DNA of 64,000 nucleotides from JBBTCX01 sp964494205 (lineage in GTDB: Bacteria > Planctomycetota > Phycisphaerae > UBA1845): assembly GCA_964494205.1 (NCBI GenBank), contig CAZBRD010000003.1, forward strand, positions 248,001 to 312,000. Reading direction: 5' to 3'. A model generated the notes under the pieces. That model was given only the letters and a program-made list of their open reading frames with translations. It did no database searches and had not been told where the DNA came from. Below are positions 1-9,716 of the stretch, in pieces. Each line of letters starts with the position of its first letter. Within the stretch, counting starts at the first letter, position 1. The position numbers were made by a program, and so were the translations under genes.

Positions 1-1
1 C

Positions 2-979
2 ATTAGCGTCCTTGCGTGTCACCTTCTGCCGCTGGGACCGAAGTCGTGGGATCTCAACGAAGTGGCCGGCCCGTTCGGGATGGCGATTTTCTTCACGCTC
101 TCTGGGTTTCTGATCACCATCAACCTGCTAAAAAACCCAAACGTTAGAGCTTTTTTCATTCGCCGCGCGTGTCGTATTCTCCCCTTAGCCTATTTGTACT
201 TCGCCATCATCCTCACCGTGCTGCGAAAGGATGTTTGGCATTATGTGGCCTATTTCTTATTCAGCATTAACTACAAAACACAGTATGTTGCGGACATGGC
301 GGGCGTGGCTTCACCATTGTGGAGTTTGTGCGTCGAAGTTCACTTTTACCTCTTCGTCGGGCTATTGGTGGCGACCTTCGGGCGGCGAGGATTGCTCACT
401 CTGCCACTGCTGGCGCTCGCGATCACGGGCGTGCGCGTGTGGACGGGGACACCCATCTGTATCGAAACACATTTGCGGGTCGATGAAATCCTCTGCGGCG
501 CGACAGTTGCATTAATTCATGTCACCCCCGCGCGCGCTGCCGTCAGAAATCGCATTGCCCGCGTGCACCCTCTGTTCTGGGCACTTCTTCTGCTGGCCTG
601 CTGTCACAGCAAGAGTAATGCGATTGGGTTTGGTTACTTGCGTCCGTATCTCGCCGCCACCATGATCGGTTGCACGCTTTGGCGTTCGGAACCTTCGCAA
701 CTGCTGCAAAGCAAGGTACTCAAGTACTTCGCGGACATATCCTATGCGTTGTACGTCATACACCCGATGATGCGCGTAGGTTGGTTAGGAGCGGGCGGCC
801 GCTTGGAGTTGTACTTGATCAAGAGGCCTATCGGTTTTGCAATTACATTCCTGCTCGCGCACCTATCCACTTTCTACTATGAGCATCGCTGGATTGAGTG
901 GGGGAAAAAGTGGTCCGGAGGTGGCGATCCCCGGGCACGTGCTGGCGCGCGAGAGAAAACTGCGATTTCAATCCGTTGA
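2..979 (+). CDS. Acyltransferase family 3 membrane protein (5' end outside window)
   Basis: An integral-membrane O-acyltransferase of the OafA/YrhL (acyltransferase 3) family, which moves acyl groups from a cytoplasmic donor onto exported sugars or lipids. The open frame already runs at base 2 and encodes 'HLLP' before the GTG at 62; this is the conserved His region of the family, so the gene is truncated by the window edge rather than starting at 62. 'FFTLSGFLI', 'FFIRRACRILP' and 'SPLWSLCVEVHFY' are family-typical, and most of the remainder is hydrophobic helices. It ends one base before the convergent SGNH hydrolase gene. Substrate unknown; it may modify the same surface polymer as its neighbours (inference). 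Confidence 0.88.
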   Translation: MSVLACHLLPLGPKSWDLNEVAGPFGMAIFFTLSGFLITINLLKNPNVRAFFIRRACRILPLAYLYFAIILTVLRKDVWHYVAYFLFSINYKTQYVADMAGVASPLWSLCVEVHFYLFVGLLVATFGRRGLLTLPLLALAITGVRVWTGTPICIETHLRVDEILCGATVALIHVTPARAAVRNRIARVHPLFWALLLLACCHSKSNAIGFGYLRPYLAATMIGCTLWRSEPSQLLQSKVLKYFADISYALYVIHPMMRVGWLGAGGRLELYLIKRPIGFAITFLLAHLSTFYYEHRWIEWGKKWSGGGDPRARAGAREKTAISIR

Positions 980-980
980 T

Positions 981-2078
981 CTATGGCGGCAACAAGTTCA
1001 TGTCGGTCAGGCGTTTCAAAAGCGCTTCCATTGCATACTGATGACCACGTGGTGTGAAGTGGCCGTCATGCCGAAAGTAGATCTCGTTCAATGGCTGACC
1101 GACCAGTTGCGAAGTTAGTTCGATGAACGGTATTTGCAATTCGGTCATGATTCTTGCGGCATGGAGCACTGGCAGGTCAGTGCCATCATGGTTCAAATCG
1201 CCAGACATCGTCGAAGTACTTGCCACGGAGATTCGCGGAGGAATGATCATCACGAGCAAAGGGATAGAATTCTCGCGACAGCGCGATGCGATGGCCGAGA
1301 ATCGGTCTGCGTAGGCGCGTTCCGCCTTTTGCAGTATTCCGGAGTTCCAGTTTTCGGCTTTGCTCATGGCCTCCTGGAACTGGAACGCCTCGTCATCTCC
1401 GATCGAAACGCGGTGGTAAACCTTCGAGAAAAGGCGATAGAGGTGCGAGTTCATTTTGACAAGGCTGCGCGCATCACCCCGATTTCCGAGCACGCCGTTC
1501 CTTACGGCTACATTCTTCTGCCACACTGAGTCATGAATATCGTTACCTACATATGTACCAATGATGACGCAAACAGGCTTGATTCCTTGTTGTAGGGAGT
1601 AATCCAGGACTTGTTCGTACTGCACAGGACCATATCCCGGTACGGCTGCGTTGATTAGGCGAAGTGATCCCGCAAACTTCTTCTGAAGTAGGCCGGTATA
1701 AGTTTGCTCATGGTCGACGCCGTAGCCAAACGCATAAGAGTCTCCGAGGCAAAGAACGACGGGTCCGGTTGTCGAGTCGATCTGGGATACTCGATAGCCA
1801 TCTTTGTCTGATCTAACCGTCCAACGACATTCGCCAGTGTCAATCAATCGCTCCACATCTGGCTGAAGCGTGTAGGTTTTCAGCACCGGATGCTGTCGAT
1901 AAACATCCAGCCAGGAAGGAGGTTGGGGCGCAACGAGTCGCAGCGATATTTCCGAAAGTGCAAGGCCGAAGACGAGGACAATTCCTACAAAAATAAACCT
2001 GAGTAAGAGCCTGGTTCGTTTCGGGACCGGCACTTCAGATGAGTTCGACGTCGTTTCCCTGGAGTCGTCTGATACCAT
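981..2078 (-). CDS. Membrane-anchored SGNH/GDSL hydrolase-like protein
   Basis: A 365-residue protein with one N-terminal membrane segment (about residues 24-48) and an exported SGNH hydrolase fold. The nucleophile motif is 'LGDSYAFGYGV', an oxyanion-type 'GNDIHD' block follows, and the catalytic Asp/His region is 'HDGHFTPRGH' near the C-terminus. Such proteins work as esterases or O-acetyl transferases on surface polysaccharides. The ATG at 2078 lies 44 bases inside the upstream VTC-domain gene, which suggests translational coupling and makes this the last gene of the minus-strand block. Its polymer substrate cannot be read from sequence. Confidence 0.82.
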   Translation of the reverse strand: MVSDDSRETTSNSSEVPVPKRTRLLLRFIFVGIVLVFGLALSEISLRLVAPQPPSWLDVYRQHPVLKTYTLQPDVERLIDTGECRWTVRSDKDGYRVSQIDSTTGPVVLCLGDSYAFGYGVDHEQTYTGLLQKKFAGSLRLINAAVPGYGPVQYEQVLDYSLQQGIKPVCVIIGTYVGNDIHDSVWQKNVAVRNGVLGNRGDARSLVKMNSHLYRLFSKVYHRVSIGDDEAFQFQEAMSKAENWNSGILQKAERAYADRFSAIASRCRENSIPLLVMIIPPRISVASTSTMSGDLNHDGTDLPVLHAARIMTELQIPFIELTSQLVGQPLNEIYFRHDGHFTPRGHQYAMEALLKRLTDMNLLPP

Positions 2079-2757
2079 AAACGTACTTTGATATGCGACC
2101 GACGCGGAAAGGCCAGCCTCTCATAACGGCATTGATTTCCGATTCGGATGCGACCGAGTATTTCACCTCGACTATAATCAAACGGACTTCATCATAACAT
2201 CGCCTGGGGCCAAAGCACCGGCCGGATGCCTCGTGGAAAGACAGATTTGTGTCGATGGTCAGCCTGAATCGCCCGTCGGCTGAGCAGAAATACCGCCGGT
2301 CGTAACGGTTGAACAGTGCAGGGGAAGAGTTGGCCAGCCGTTCGACGATCACGGGATCGGAACAGGCACTTCGCAGGCTCAAACCCAATTGACGATGGTC
2401 ACGAAGAAGTTCAGCGCTCAGGTCATTTACTCTGCTGGACGGCTTAGTTCCTACGTGCCCGTGCTTTGCCTTAACTTCAAGGACGGGCTTAGGCAAAACA
2501 TCGCGCGGTGGACCGTACCAGCGGAGGCGCAATTTGCTGCGGTTGGCTGAGCCGTTGGCGTGCTTCCAGAAGTCGGCGAGTCCCGGCGTATCGAAGTAAA
2601 TGTTGTTGACGATGCGCGGTGGGTAGACTTCGCGAAAATGTGCATGCGCAGTCTTGACCATCGCCTCAACCTGATGAGGCGTTCGGTCGAGAATGTGAAA
2701 CTTCCGCTCGTAGCGAACGGATTCACTACTTGGGGGGGATACCCGATTCTGGTCCAT
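2035..2757 (-). CDS. VTC-domain (polyphosphate polymerase-like) protein
   Basis: A 240-residue protein matching the VTC tunnel domain, the catalytic fold of eukaryotic VTC4 polyphosphate polymerase. Visible signatures are the start 'RYERKFHI', 'NNIYFDTPGL', the basic strand 'SKLRLRWYG', 'PVLEVKAKHG', and a late acidic/basic strand 'LIIVEVKYS'. These supply the Arg/Lys/Glu residues that line the tunnel in this superfamily. It overlaps the CotH gene by 32 bases upstream and the SGNH gene by 44 bases downstream. VTC, DUF4956 and CotH genes are a recurrent bacterial association, which supports the call. Whether it makes polyphosphate or another phosphoanhydride product is unproven. Confidence 0.85.
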   Translation of the reverse strand: MDQNRVSPPSSESVRYERKFHILDRTPHQVEAMVKTAHAHFREVYPPRIVNNIYFDTPGLADFWKHANGSANRSKLRLRWYGPPRDVLPKPVLEVKAKHGHVGTKPSSRVNDLSAELLRDHRQLGLSLRSACSDPVIVERLANSSPALFNRYDRRYFCSADGRFRLTIDTNLSFHEASGRCFGPRRCYDEVRLIIVEVKYSVASESEINAVMRGWPFRVGRISKYVYGIRRLQGNDVELI

Positions 2758-5347
2758 AAACGATTTCTTTCACGTCATGGCGGGAACCGTAAGTCGCGTG
2801 ATCGTCGACGTAAACAGTGCTGCCTTGCTCCACAAGGAACATTTCATTGACTTTCACATTGGTGAGCCCGATCACCTTCATCACCCCAGGGCCGAACTCG
2901 GGCTTTTTCTGGTAGGCAGCCAGCCCGTACGCACACTCGTTAAGCGTCACGTTCTTGGCCATCAATTCGGATCGATCCTTGCTGGCCATTCCAATTCGGG
3001 TTTTTGTTGCCTTGAGGCCATCGAGCGTGACTCGACTGGCTTCGCCGGCGCTGACCGCCTTGTCGCGACTTTCGGTAACGGAGAGATTCCTGATCGACAC
3101 CACGCTTCCGGAGACGTCGACACCATCATTCGTACAGCGGACGAACGAGCAGTTTGCAATCTCGCCTTTGCAGAAATCTGCATCGAACGCGTCGGACTTT
3201 GTATCTGAAAACGCCGAATTGGTCAGAGAGAACGGCGTGCGTATGAGGTTGAGGCCGTCCTCGCAATTGTTGTTGGAAAAAGAGCAGTGATCAATGGAAA
3301 CGGGAGACTCGAAAAACGTAACCGCGCCGGTGAGCACCCAGCCGTTGCGATTAGGATTGGTCAGTTTCCTGAAGTTCACATATTCAAGAACAGACTGGGC
3401 TTCCGCTTGCAGCACGACGAGTCCCTGACCTGTTCCGTCCGAAGACTGAATGACGATCGACTCATCCTCATTGCCCTCAAACAATAGTGGAGAGCGCGAG
3501 AGGATGATCGCTGACTCCACGAGATCCAAGTCGGTGCCTGCCGTGGCGTGAATCGTATATCCAGCAGGGAAAATCATCGGTTCTCTGATTGTCCAGTGAC
3601 CGGGTTTGATCGCTATTGATCGCTTATTCTCATCAACCGTAAGAAAATCAAATTGCGTTACGTTCGGTTCCTGGCGAAGGAAGTCGTCCTTCGTCAACTT
3701 GTCCCATTTCCAAAAATGCGGTGTGACCGCAGCTTTGCTTGGCGAACCACCGCTCGCGACTTTGTATTGAACGAACCATGTCGCGGGATCGAATGGTTCT
3801 GCGATGTCCTTCGAATCGAAATCGACTTCCAGGTATTTGACCGGCTCATCAAGTCGACGCGGTTCCACTTCCACGGACTTGGTCAGCGGGAGAACGCCAT
3901 GTCCGGGTACTTCGAGGCCGACGAGTGTAAGCGGCAGGTATTGCGTGTTACCGATCTGGAACCGCAACCGGTTATCAATCTTCTCTACGAACATGGCGTG
4001 CACGCCGTCAGAAGCCTGCAAGAGCGTCTGAATGTACGTTTGATTTTTGTAGAGAATGTCGGGCGAAAACTCATAGAAGGGGAACTCGGTATGAAGTACG
4101 TTCAGCGCAGCTTGTGCTTCTGCGTCGACGTCTTTCAATGCATTATCGAGAAATTCCTTCTGTGAGACGCGATTCAGGGCACCCAGATACTCGACTCGAA
4201 AGTCCTTGTCTTCAAATAGGCGTTTTTGAAAAGCTTCGTAGCGGGCGGGAAACGGAGTGGCTGTCGTGGACGGATTCCACGCGAAGATCGAAAGCGATCG
4301 AATCGGTTGCCCGGCGTTCAAATCGAATGCGATCGGTTCGAGCAGCGAAGTCACGGGGTTGTAGTAGAAGCGGATGTTGTGCCAACGTGATCCGTGTTCA
4401 CCGCCAAGCAGGTCAACCAGGGCGAAATAGGTGGCGAGTTTCTTGTAATCGAAGGCCTTGCTCGTTGTGACTTCACCGCGACGGAACTGTTCGAGCAAAT
4501 GAACCGCAGTTACGTACATCGCCTGTACGGCGGGGTCGGAGGCGATGGCCTTCGTGCCGAAACCGTCAGGCTCGGCGGCGAGGTAATCACCGCTGCCGGA
4601 GTTTTCCGCACCGCGGAACGGGCGCGTGATCTGGTTGATTTCGCGCCACATCGGTTCCTCGTCATAGCGAAGAATCGGGCCCTCGCGGCGTTCGTTGTGC
4701 TCGATGAGGCGCTTTTCGAAGTGTTCTTCGAGGGCGTAAATGCCGAGGTCTTTGCCGTTCAAGGTGACGTCAACGAAATCATATCGGAGGGCAGTGACGC
4801 CTTCGCGGCGCATGAGTTGCTGGCCGAACCATTCGAACATCCAGTTGCGGGCGCGAGGGTGGTGGAGTGAGAACTGCTTCATGCCTAGCACGGTCATATC
4901 GTTTCGACCCGATACGCGGAAAGACCACTTATCGCCGCGAAGGTGATCGACGTTGTCGCCCTTGAGTCGCATTTTGACTTCGGTGGCAACGTCGTCGACG
5001 GTGATCTTCGCGTTGACGAGGTTGTTGCCTTCGGTGAGCAGCGACTGGTTTTTCAGCGCCAGGTCCTTCTGGAAAGACAAGTATTGATGCGCCTCCCAGT
5101 TCATATCAATGGCCAGCGTTTTCGGAGTGGAAGAGAAGCTATTGATTTTGTTGACCGGCCATCGCCAGCCGAAACGTAAGTAGGGCATGACGCTGCTGGA
5201 GAAGAAATCCTCTTTGTAAAGCTCTGCGCCGATTGCGACAAGCAGAGCGCTGTAGCCCAGAAACATGATTGCCCATGCCAAGCGCTTCCGCTTCGGTTGC
5301 GAAGTGCCGAGATCGAGGGCCCGGTTTTTCGGGACGTTGATCAACAT
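2726..5347 (-). CDS. CotH-family protein kinase with C-terminal beta-helix
   Basis: An 873-residue protein with one N-terminal membrane segment (about 23-45) and a CotH kinase-like domain (about 90-430). CotH proteins are atypical kinases first described on spore coats. Matching features are 'LKGDNVDHLRG', 'MKQFSLHHPRARNW', 'GIYALEEHFEKRLIE' and 'NIRFYYNPVT' followed by 'EPIAFDLNAG'. The C-terminal third (about 600-860) has repeating short strands such as 'FESPVSIDHCSFSNNN' and resembles a right-handed parallel beta-helix, implying binding to an extracellular polymer. Its ATG overlaps the DUF4956 stop in TGATG, so the two are probably translationally coupled. The pairing of kinase and beta-helix suggests surface localisation. 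Confidence 0.85.
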   Translation of the reverse strand: MLINVPKNRALDLGTSQPKRKRLAWAIMFLGYSALLVAIGAELYKEDFFSSSVMPYLRFGWRWPVNKINSFSSTPKTLAIDMNWEAHQYLSFQKDLALKNQSLLTEGNNLVNAKITVDDVATEVKMRLKGDNVDHLRGDKWSFRVSGRNDMTVLGMKQFSLHHPRARNWMFEWFGQQLMRREGVTALRYDFVDVTLNGKDLGIYALEEHFEKRLIEHNERREGPILRYDEEPMWREINQITRPFRGAENSGSGDYLAAEPDGFGTKAIASDPAVQAMYVTAVHLLEQFRRGEVTTSKAFDYKKLATYFALVDLLGGEHGSRWHNIRFYYNPVTSLLEPIAFDLNAGQPIRSLSIFAWNPSTTATPFPARYEAFQKRLFEDKDFRVEYLGALNRVSQKEFLDNALKDVDAEAQAALNVLHTEFPFYEFSPDILYKNQTYIQTLLQASDGVHAMFVEKIDNRLRFQIGNTQYLPLTLVGLEVPGHGVLPLTKSVEVEPRRLDEPVKYLEVDFDSKDIAEPFDPATWFVQYKVASGGSPSKAAVTPHFWKWDKLTKDDFLRQEPNVTQFDFLTVDENKRSIAIKPGHWTIREPMIFPAGYTIHATAGTDLDLVESAIILSRSPLLFEGNEDESIVIQSSDGTGQGLVVLQAEAQSVLEYVNFRKLTNPNRNGWVLTGAVTFFESPVSIDHCSFSNNNCEDGLNLIRTPFSLTNSAFSDTKSDAFDADFCKGEIANCSFVRCTNDGVDVSGSVVSIRNLSVTESRDKAVSAGEASRVTLDGLKATKTRIGMASKDRSELMAKNVTLNECAYGLAAYQKKPEFGPGVMKVIGLTNVKVNEMFLVEQGSTVYVDDHATYGSRHDVKEIVYGPESGIPPK

Positions 5348-6033
5348 CAGCCGAGTTCCTCGTTGTCAACGAAGCTTACCTGAAGGGATGGCCCATACGA
5401 TCGTAGCGCGTTCTTAGCGCTCTCCAGCTGAGAGTAATCGCTGAAGTTGACGCGGTACGAGGCTTCGACCTGATCGGCGGACTCCTCGAAACGACGCAGC
5501 ATCAGCGCCGTGCAATGTTGCTTCAGAGTTGTCGTCAATTCATCGAGCGTCGGTCTTTCAGCGCCTTTGCCGCTCACCACAAGATACAAACTGCTATGTT
5601 CAGTCTTGAAGTCGAAGACTCCGCGCAGGCAAATCAGTACGACGATGACGGCGAAGCCGAGGACGGTGACTAAAACTTGACCGGCGCCAAAACCAAGGCC
5701 CACTGAGATGGTGATGAAGAGATAAGCAAGTTCTTCCGGCTCCTTGATAGCGGTGCGGAAGCGCACGATGGATAGCGCGCCGACGAGGCCGAGCGACAAG
5801 GCCAACGACGACTTCACGATGCTGATGATCAGCATCGTGGTGACGCCGATCATCATGAAGTTGCGGGCGAGCGTCGCGCGGTTGGACAGTGACCTGCCGA
5901 AACGCACATAGACCTGGGCCAGGGCGTAGCAGCAAAGTGCGGCCAAGAACATGTTAATGACAAACGCCCCCATGGGGATCTGGGGCACGTTGGTCGTCAT
6001 AAAATCCGAGAATCCGTTTTGAGTAGTTGGCAT
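5347..6033 (-). CDS. DUF4956 membrane protein
   Basis: A 228-residue protein with about four transmembrane helices followed by a soluble C-terminal domain. The core 'LGLVGALSIVRFRTAIKEP' and 'EELAYLFITISVGLGFGAGQ' is the hallmark of DUF4956. The family has no established biochemistry, but its genes repeatedly sit beside VTC-domain and CotH genes, as here. A role as membrane partner of the VTC-like enzyme is therefore a reasonable inference. An internal ATG at 6000 is a possible alternative start. A 91-base gap separates it from the MBOAT gene upstream, enough for an internal promoter, though none was identified. Confidence 0.83.
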   Translation of the reverse strand: MPTTQNGFSDFMTTNVPQIPMGAFVINMFLAALCCYALAQVYVRFGRSLSNRATLARNFMMIGVTTMLIISIVKSSLALSLGLVGALSIVRFRTAIKEPEELAYLFITISVGLGFGAGQVLVTVLGFAVIVVLICLRGVFDFKTEHSSLYLVVSGKGAERPTLDELTTTLKQHCTALMLRRFEESADQVEASYRVNFSDYSQLESAKNALRSYGPSLQVSFVDNEELG

Positions 6034-6124
6034 GTCGTTATCGCTTTATTAGACCGTTTCGATGTGCCTCTCGGCACGTCAATAAGACTACTAACTATAC
6101 TTCGGCCTTCACTCCATTCTTGCG

Positions 6125-8695
6125 TCAATCCTTGATAGCTGGAAGGACACGTGACCGGATGTTCTCGTATAAGAGATCGGCGACGAGACGGTGGCCTTGA
6201 ACACCCGGGTGGCGATCCCATTTGGCGACCCAGAGCGTGTCTTTCTTTTTCACCGACGAATAAGCGGCGGATACATCGAGCATGCGAAGGCCGGCCTTTT
6301 CTGCGAGGCGCGTTTGCTGCGCGATGATGTCCTTCTCTTCTTTAATGTCCTCAGGTCGCGGAAGGAACATGGCATAGGCAGCGATGCCGCGATCTTTGCA
6401 ATCGGTTGCGATCTGAGCGTACGTCCATGCGAGTGCTTCCTCGGCGCGGGCTTTGAGTTTTTGCTCGGCCATCAACCGCGGAGTGCCTTTGGCGACGCCG
6501 GTGCTGTCGATGATCGATCGAATCGGTTCGAACGGAAGCTCGATGCCTTTCTCGACTGCGTTGGCCATTTCCGTGACGATCCATGTCATGTCGTCGATGC
6601 CTTCGCTGATGACGGCGTCGGGATGGAAGTCGAGGACTTTCTTCTGCAACGTGGCGAGGCGGCACAGCGGGCCGTAGCCGCCGACAGAGAAGTTGAGGAT
6701 CTCAAACTGGCGTTGGCCGCCGAGCGTGTCTTCGCGGTTCAGCCGGCCTTCCGCGAGGTTCTCGTAGGTCTGGTCGTCGTTCACGCCGGAACCTTTGGTG
6801 TGCGAGCTGCCCAATAGCGCGATGCGAACCACGCCGGGTGGTTTGGCCATCTCGTATTCACGATCACGCATGCCCCAGCGGTTGGTGCTTTGTTGAACGC
6901 CTTTGTAAACCTCGCTTAGCGATGGGATCAGCTCATAAGGCGGGAAACCGCCGGTTTGCCGCACGGTGTGCCCTGAATTCCAGTCGGCGGGACGATCGGT
7001 GAACAGTTCAGCTAGTTCCGGGTTGAAGCGTGCGGCGTTGGTCAAGTCTTCGTAGTAGCCGCGTTCGAGTATTTTTGTGTCGCGTTCGTTAAGGCGCTCA
7101 GGATGCTTCAGGTCGTCGACGATCTCAAAGGCGCGCGGTGAGAACGCAAGCACCAGAGGGCGTCGTCCAATGCCAAGAACAACCGAAGTAACCACGATGA
7201 GCAGAATCATCTGCGGCCAGAATTTGTGGTTGGCGTTCTTTGCGGCGCCGCGTGCGTCTGTGGCTAATCGCGATGTGTGACCGACGCAAAGACTGGCGAC
7301 GCCAATGGTAAGTAGCACGCCCAAGGTTGCGACCACGCTCTTTGTGTTCGCATTGCCGAAGTGCGACATCAGTGTCGTCCAGTCGGACCATGTCGGCGAA
7401 TTCCAGAGCGTCCAGAGGATGCAGAGGAAGGCGAACATAGTCATCGCACAGCCAGCACGGAAAAGCTGTGAGGCCAGGGATGGTCTCGCGTTACCGAGGG
7501 TTTTCTTGCGGGTGACGCGGGTTTCGTAGACGGCCGTGACGGCTACTCCGATGGCGAGTATTCCCCAGAATGCGATGTCTCGCCACGTGATGGGGAAGTC
7601 GCCACAGATCCAAAACGTTTGGTATGAGTGCAGTAGCCAAGTGGCCGTGAACGCAAGCATGGTGGCTGCGATGATGGCGTTTGCGGGGCTGAACACGCGC
7701 TTCATCTGGAAATACAGCGGGTTGAAGAACAGTTTGAGAATGAACTCTTTCCAATAGATGTTGATGCGACGCCAGAAGTCGCTGAAGCTTGAAGAGAGCA
7801 AATACAGGTGATTGGTTTCGGAGAGATTGAACCCGAACAAATGAAGCAGGCCGACGATCAGGTGGAATGTGCCCGAAACTTTGAGGTAGAGCAGATACGT
7901 GGCCAGCGCGAATTGCAGCGCGCCAAACCCATCGGTGATCGTTGTAGGATCGATGAGGCCGACCTGATAAACGAGGCGGTACGCCAGCAGCTGCATCACG
8001 CCGCGGAAGATCCAATGGATGCCAACTTGATAGATGCGGTTGGCGTCGTCGTTGTAGTGACTGCGGCAGTAGGTGCGGTAGTCGACAACGGGGAACAATG
8101 GGAAGCACACATTCGGCAGCATGAAGAAATAGGAGAGGGCACGCCAAAAACCGAACGGGGCGGTCTTATGCTTGAGGTCGTAAAGGTAGACCATCAGGCG
8201 AAACATGAACATGCTGCCGAGGATAGGCCACACAGCGGGCGAGATCGGAGTGGTGAATACGGACTTGCGCATCAACGCCAATGTGCCGGCGATGGCGATA
8301 ATCAGAGCAACACGTGCGTTGAAGGGGATGGGGAGATGCGCTGCGCCGATGAGAACAAGGCCTATCCCGACAAGCCACGCCGCATTCGCTGAGTCCATGA
8401 TGTACGCGATCGCGCCAACTGACAGGACCGTGAAAAACGGAAGTCGGAACCGTTGCGGCAGCAGATGATTCACAATGAACCCGCCGAACGCGATGACCAT
8501 TAACTGGAGGAACGCCTTGTTCTCAAGAGAGAATGTGCGGACGATCAAAATGATCAGCCCCAGTTCAAACGCGATGATCGCGGGCTTGATCTGGTTTGAA
8601 ATGAACTGAACCAGCGCCGATTTTTCGATCGGTTCTGCGCGCACGGGTGACGGAGAAATTCCCGCAACGCTTTTTTCGATGACTTGTGAACTCAC
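6125..8695 (-). CDS. MBOAT O-acyltransferase fused to SGNH hydrolase domain
   Basis: An 856-residue fusion. Residues about 30-560 are a multi-helix MBOAT domain with 'SSSFSDFWRRINIYWKEF' and a candidate active His in 'WLLHSYQTFW'. Residues about 610-850 are an extracytoplasmic SGNH domain with nucleophile block 'LLGSSHTKGSGV', a Gly block 'NFSVGGYGP' and catalytic 'DRHPGVQGHRLV'. The usual GDS is GSS here. In alginate-type acetylation the MBOAT and SGNH proteins are separate; fusing them would pass an acyl group from membrane to exported polymer within one chain (inference). The start is GTG at 8695, 28 bases after the kinase stop. Confidence 0.85.
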   Translation of the reverse strand: MSSQVIEKSVAGISPSPVRAEPIEKSALVQFISNQIKPAIIAFELGLIILIVRTFSLENKAFLQLMVIAFGGFIVNHLLPQRFRLPFFTVLSVGAIAYIMDSANAAWLVGIGLVLIGAAHLPIPFNARVALIIAIAGTLALMRKSVFTTPISPAVWPILGSMFMFRLMVYLYDLKHKTAPFGFWRALSYFFMLPNVCFPLFPVVDYRTYCRSHYNDDANRIYQVGIHWIFRGVMQLLAYRLVYQVGLIDPTTITDGFGALQFALATYLLYLKVSGTFHLIVGLLHLFGFNLSETNHLYLLSSSFSDFWRRINIYWKEFILKLFFNPLYFQMKRVFSPANAIIAATMLAFTATWLLHSYQTFWICGDFPITWRDIAFWGILAIGVAVTAVYETRVTRKKTLGNARPSLASQLFRAGCAMTMFAFLCILWTLWNSPTWSDWTTLMSHFGNANTKSVVATLGVLLTIGVASLCVGHTSRLATDARGAAKNANHKFWPQMILLIVVTSVVLGIGRRPLVLAFSPRAFEIVDDLKHPERLNERDTKILERGYYEDLTNAARFNPELAELFTDRPADWNSGHTVRQTGGFPPYELIPSLSEVYKGVQQSTNRWGMRDREYEMAKPPGVVRIALLGSSHTKGSGVNDDQTYENLAEGRLNREDTLGGQRQFEILNFSVGGYGPLCRLATLQKKVLDFHPDAVISEGIDDMTWIVTEMANAVEKGIELPFEPIRSIIDSTGVAKGTPRLMAEQKLKARAEEALAWTYAQIATDCKDRGIAAYAMFLPRPEDIKEEKDIIAQQTRLAEKAGLRMLDVSAAYSSVKKKDTLWVAKWDRHPGVQGHRLVADLLYENIRSRVLPAIKD

Positions 8696-8723
8696 TGATT
8701 GCTCTTCGTATTGTTATCGCCCG

Positions 8724-9716
8724 TCAGCTTCGACAGGCGTTGGTTAAGGTATCCAAACAATTAACGGCCATCCGCGTGAAATGCTCCAGAGGGAAGCGCT
8801 CGCGATGCAGCTCCAGATAACCAAGGCCCGCCAGCAGGTGCGCGGGGGCGTCCGATACCTGGCATCCGAGGATGCTGCCATGTTGGCCCACTTCGAGTTT
8901 CAGGCGCGAGGCCGATAGTCCAGTGGCGCGAGCAAAACGCACGAGGTCGAAGAACGCATACCCTTGCATGATCGCGCCTGGCCAATCGATGACCACAAAA
9001 CGATTCGGCCAGGAATTCTCCGCCCGCCCCGTGACGTTGTTCACGTCGATGAGGATGTTACCGTCCCAGAAGTCGCCGTGCATCAGGACGTGAGCGGGAG
9101 TCCATTGACCGTTGCGCAGGCGTTGCAAGGTGACTGCGGCAGCGGAACGAATTGCGTCGGGCATAGCGTCGTGTTGGGAGAGATGCCGTAGCGGCTCGAT
9201 GAATGCGTCTTCGCGCTCGCGTTCTGAAGGCTCGCGTCTTGTTCTTTCGGTCGCGTCGCGCAGCCATTTCAAAACGCCGGGAATCACTCGATGTCGCTGA
9301 ATCTTGCGCCAGAGTTTGTTTGAGCTAAGCGGTTTGGCGTAGGGAAGCACGGTGTAGGAAAGTCCGAGGACTTCGCCTTCCTGAATCGGCGTCATGATGA
9401 CGCGGCCGAGCTCGTTACCGAGAAGCGCTTTGGCGGAGCGAGCGCGCGACATTCCGCGTTCGACGAGTTTGGGAGAAGTCGGCGAGGAGCAGAGAACGAC
9501 GGCTGAGGGTCGACCCTGCTTGTCGCGAACCAACCATTTAGTCACGTAGTCGGTGATGAGGTGTGCATTTGGTACGTCGCGGGTATCGAGCAAGGTGAGG
9601 GAGCCAATTCCATTTTTGCCCAAGGGTGAAGTCGAAATCAACGCCGCAACTTCACTGCTGAGGTCATCGACACTCAGATTGCGCGTAGCGGTGGGTGCGT
9701 CGGCGCGATTATTCAC
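8724..9716 (-). CDS. Aminoglycoside-phosphotransferase-like kinase
   Basis: A 330-residue protein kinase-like phosphotransferase. The catalytic loop reads 'LMHGDFWDGNILID' (HGDxxxxN) and the metal-binding segment is 'VVIDWPGAIMQGYAFFDLVR', both diagnostic of the APH/choline kinase superfamily. The open frame extends to 9992, but the GTG at 9716 is preferred. It overlaps the phosphopantetheinyl transferase stop by eight bases, and sequence further upstream is the shadow of that gene. The position inside the PKS/NRPS cluster suggests phosphorylation of a pathway intermediate or product, or self-protection. A surface-lipid role is also possible. Confidence 0.8.
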   Translation of the reverse strand: MNNRADAPTATRNLSVDDLSSEVAALISTSPLGKNGIGSLTLLDTRDVPNAHLITDYVTKWLVRDKQGRPSAVVLCSSPTSPKLVERGMSRARSAKALLGNELGRVIMTPIQEGEVLGLSYTVLPYAKPLSSNKLWRKIQRHRVIPGVLKWLRDATERTRREPSEREREDAFIEPLRHLSQHDAMPDAIRSAAAVTLQRLRNGQWTPAHVLMHGDFWDGNILIDVNNVTGRAENSWPNRFVVIDWPGAIMQGYAFFDLVRFARATGLSASRLKLEVGQHGSILGCQVSDAPAHLLAGLGYLELHRERFPLEHFTRMAVNCLDTLTNACRS

